Positions 5,953 through 7,051 of a DNA stretch of 7,051 nucleotides are shown piece by piece. Source of the stretch: Christensenellaceae bacterium (GTDB lineage Bacteria > Bacillota > Clostridia > Christensenellales > UBA1750). Under the pieces are notes generated by a model. The model was not told where the DNA came from. It worked only from the letters and a program-made list of their open reading frames with translations, and ran no database searches. The stretch spans positions 1 to 7,051 of the forward strand of contig JAITTC010000155.1 of NCBI GenBank assembly GCA_031287285.1, read 5' to 3'. Every line of letters begins with the position of its first letter. The first letter of the stretch is position 1. The position numbers and the translations under genes were made by a program.

Positions 5953-7051
5953 TCAATGGAGCTTTTTGACGAAGCGGTCGATTCTCTTCAGGCCTTCCTC
6001 GATGGTTTCCATCGAAACCGCGTAGGAAAGCCGCACGCAATCGTCTTCTAAAAAGCCGTCGCCGGGCACGACGGCCACTTTTTCTTCGCTTAGAAGCAGC
6101 TCGGTGAAGCTCATCGAGCCCTCAACCGGCTGATCGCCCAGTTTTTTGCCAAAGAGCGCCGAAATATCGACCATCACATAGAAGGCGCCTTCCGGCTCAA
6201 CGCAGCTGAGATCCGCAATGCCGCAAATCAGCCCCACGATGCGGCTCCTGCGGCGGGCAAACTCCGCAACCATGCTCTTTAGCTCATCGGTCGGGCCGTT
6301 CAGCGCGGCAATCGCCGCATGCTGGGCGATGGAATTCGGGTTGGATGTGGAATGGCTCTGGAAGTTGGTCATGGCCTTGGCAAACTCCGCCGGGGAAGCG
6401 GTGTAGCCGATGCGCCAGCCCGTCATGGCATAAGCCTTTGAAACGCCGTTGATGACGATCGTGCGCGCCTTTGCCTCGCTTGAAAGCGAGGCGATGGAAA
6501 GGTGCTTGGCGCCGCCGTAGACGAGATATTCATAGATTTCGTCCGATATCGCGTAGAGATCGTGCTTGGGCAGCAGGGCCGCGATCCCCAAAAGCTCTTC
6601 CTTTGAATACACAAAGCCGTTCGGATTGTTGGGTGAATTAATTAAAATCGCCTTGGTTTTGGAGCTAATGGCCTGTTCAATCTCCGCTGCGCCAACCTTG
6701 TATTTGTTTTGCTTTTCGCCCTTCACGAAGATGGGCACGCCGCCTGCCATGCGGATGAGCTCCGGGTAGCTGACCCAGCAGGGCGAAGGAACGATCACCT
6801 CGTCGCCCTTGTCGAGCAGCGCCTGAAAGACGTTAAACAGCGAGTGCTTCGCGCCGTTTGAAACCACGATTTGATTGGGCTCGTACTGCAGCCCATTATC
6901 GCGCAGGAGTTTTGCGCAGATCGCCTGCTGCAGGGCAAGCTCGCCGGCCGCAGGGGTGTAGCGGGTCTTGCCTGCGTCCATGGCCTTGGCGGCCGCCTCG
7001 CGGATATGCGCAGGGGTGTCAAAATCAGGCTCGCCCGCGCCAAAGCCGATT
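5953..7051 (-). CDS. Class I PLP-dependent aminotransferase, aspartate aminotransferase type (5' end beyond window)
   Basis: The window holds 365 residues; about 30 are missing compared with the usual length near 395. Counting from the first visible full codon (7050): GAGEPDF (4-10) is the N-terminal substrate-binding motif, and YTPAAG (31-36) follows. SNGAK (64-68) starts the phosphate-binding region and NSPNNPNG (138-145) matches the NPxNPTG motif. DEIY (170-173) contacts the cofactor ring. SKAYAMTGWRIGY carries the Schiff-base lysine at 205 (codon 6438-6436) and Arg213. A late VRLSYA supplies the Arg that binds the substrate carboxylate. This pattern is typical of the bacterial Ib aspartate aminotransferases (AspB/AatA-like), which convert aspartate and 2-oxoglutarate to oxaloacetate and glutamate. 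Related members act on alanine, aromatic amino acids or prephenate, so specificity is not certain. It is the first visible gene of the minus-strand operon; its promoter and start lie to the right. Confidence 0.9.
   Translation of the reverse strand, partial: IGFGAGEPDFDTPAHIREAAAKAMDAGKTRYTPAAGELALQQAICAKLLRDNGLQYEPNQIVVSNGAKHSLFNVFQALLDKGDEVIVPSPCWVSYPELIRMAGGVPIFVKGEKQNKYKVGAAEIEQAISSKTKAILINSPNNPNGFVYSKEELLGIAALLPKHDLYAISDEIYEYLVYGGAKHLSIASLSSEAKARTIVINGVSKAYAMTGWRIGYTASPAEFAKAMTNFQSHSTSNPNSIAQHAAIAALNGPTDELKSMVAEFARRRSRIVGLICGIADLSCVEPEGAFYVMVDISALFGKKLGDQPVEGSMSFTELLLSEEKVAVVPGDGFLEDDCVRLSYAVSMETIEEGLKRIDRFVKKLH

Noticed and set aside
5882..6040. Longer N-terminus of the condensing enzyme starting at ATG 6040.
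   Set aside because: It would overlap the end of the aminotransferase gene and bypass the strong ribosome site at 5892-5897; the extra residues look like non-coding translation.

Overview
The window looks like chromosomal DNA from a GC-rich, anaerobic, Gram-positive Firmicute of the Clostridia type. The evidence is a secreted SpoIID/LytB-family cell-wall protein with SH3 repeats, strong AGGAGG-type ribosome sites, a TTG start, and an acyl-CoA condensing enzyme resembling the Re-face citrate synthases of clostridia. This taxonomic reading is inference; no rRNA or marker gene is present.

Left part (1-2577, minus strand): one very long gene, running off the left edge, encodes an exported protein. 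It has a signal peptide, a SpoIID/LytB peptidoglycan-active domain, three classical SH3b repeats, then a second, divergent repeat type, joined by Thr/Pro/Ser linkers. Its ribosome site is clear and it has a plausible promoter at 2674-2702.

Middle (2578-3738): a gene-free divergent region of about 350 bp holds the two divergent promoters and an unexplained terminator-like hairpin. It is followed by a plus-strand TraX-family membrane protein gene that starts at a TTG. A strong hairpin, usable in both directions, separates this gene from the convergent operon on its right.

Right part (3739-7051, minus strand): three closely spaced co-directional genes, read right to left, are a class I PLP aminotransferase (5' end missing), a DRE-TIM family condensing enzyme most like Re-citrate synthase, and a small metallo-beta-lactamase-fold hydrolase. 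Gaps of 71 and 34 bp without a terminator suggest one operon whose promoter lies outside the window. If the assignments hold, the aminotransferase could supply oxaloacetate from aspartate and the second enzyme could condense it with acetyl-CoA to citrate, toward 2-oxoglutarate and glutamate. The hydrolase has no obvious step in that route.

No RNA gene, insertion sequence, CRISPR array or phage gene was seen. I found no convincing new multi-gene system; the points of interest are the enzyme pairing, the mixed repeat architecture of the wall protein, the lone TraX gene and the orphan hairpin.
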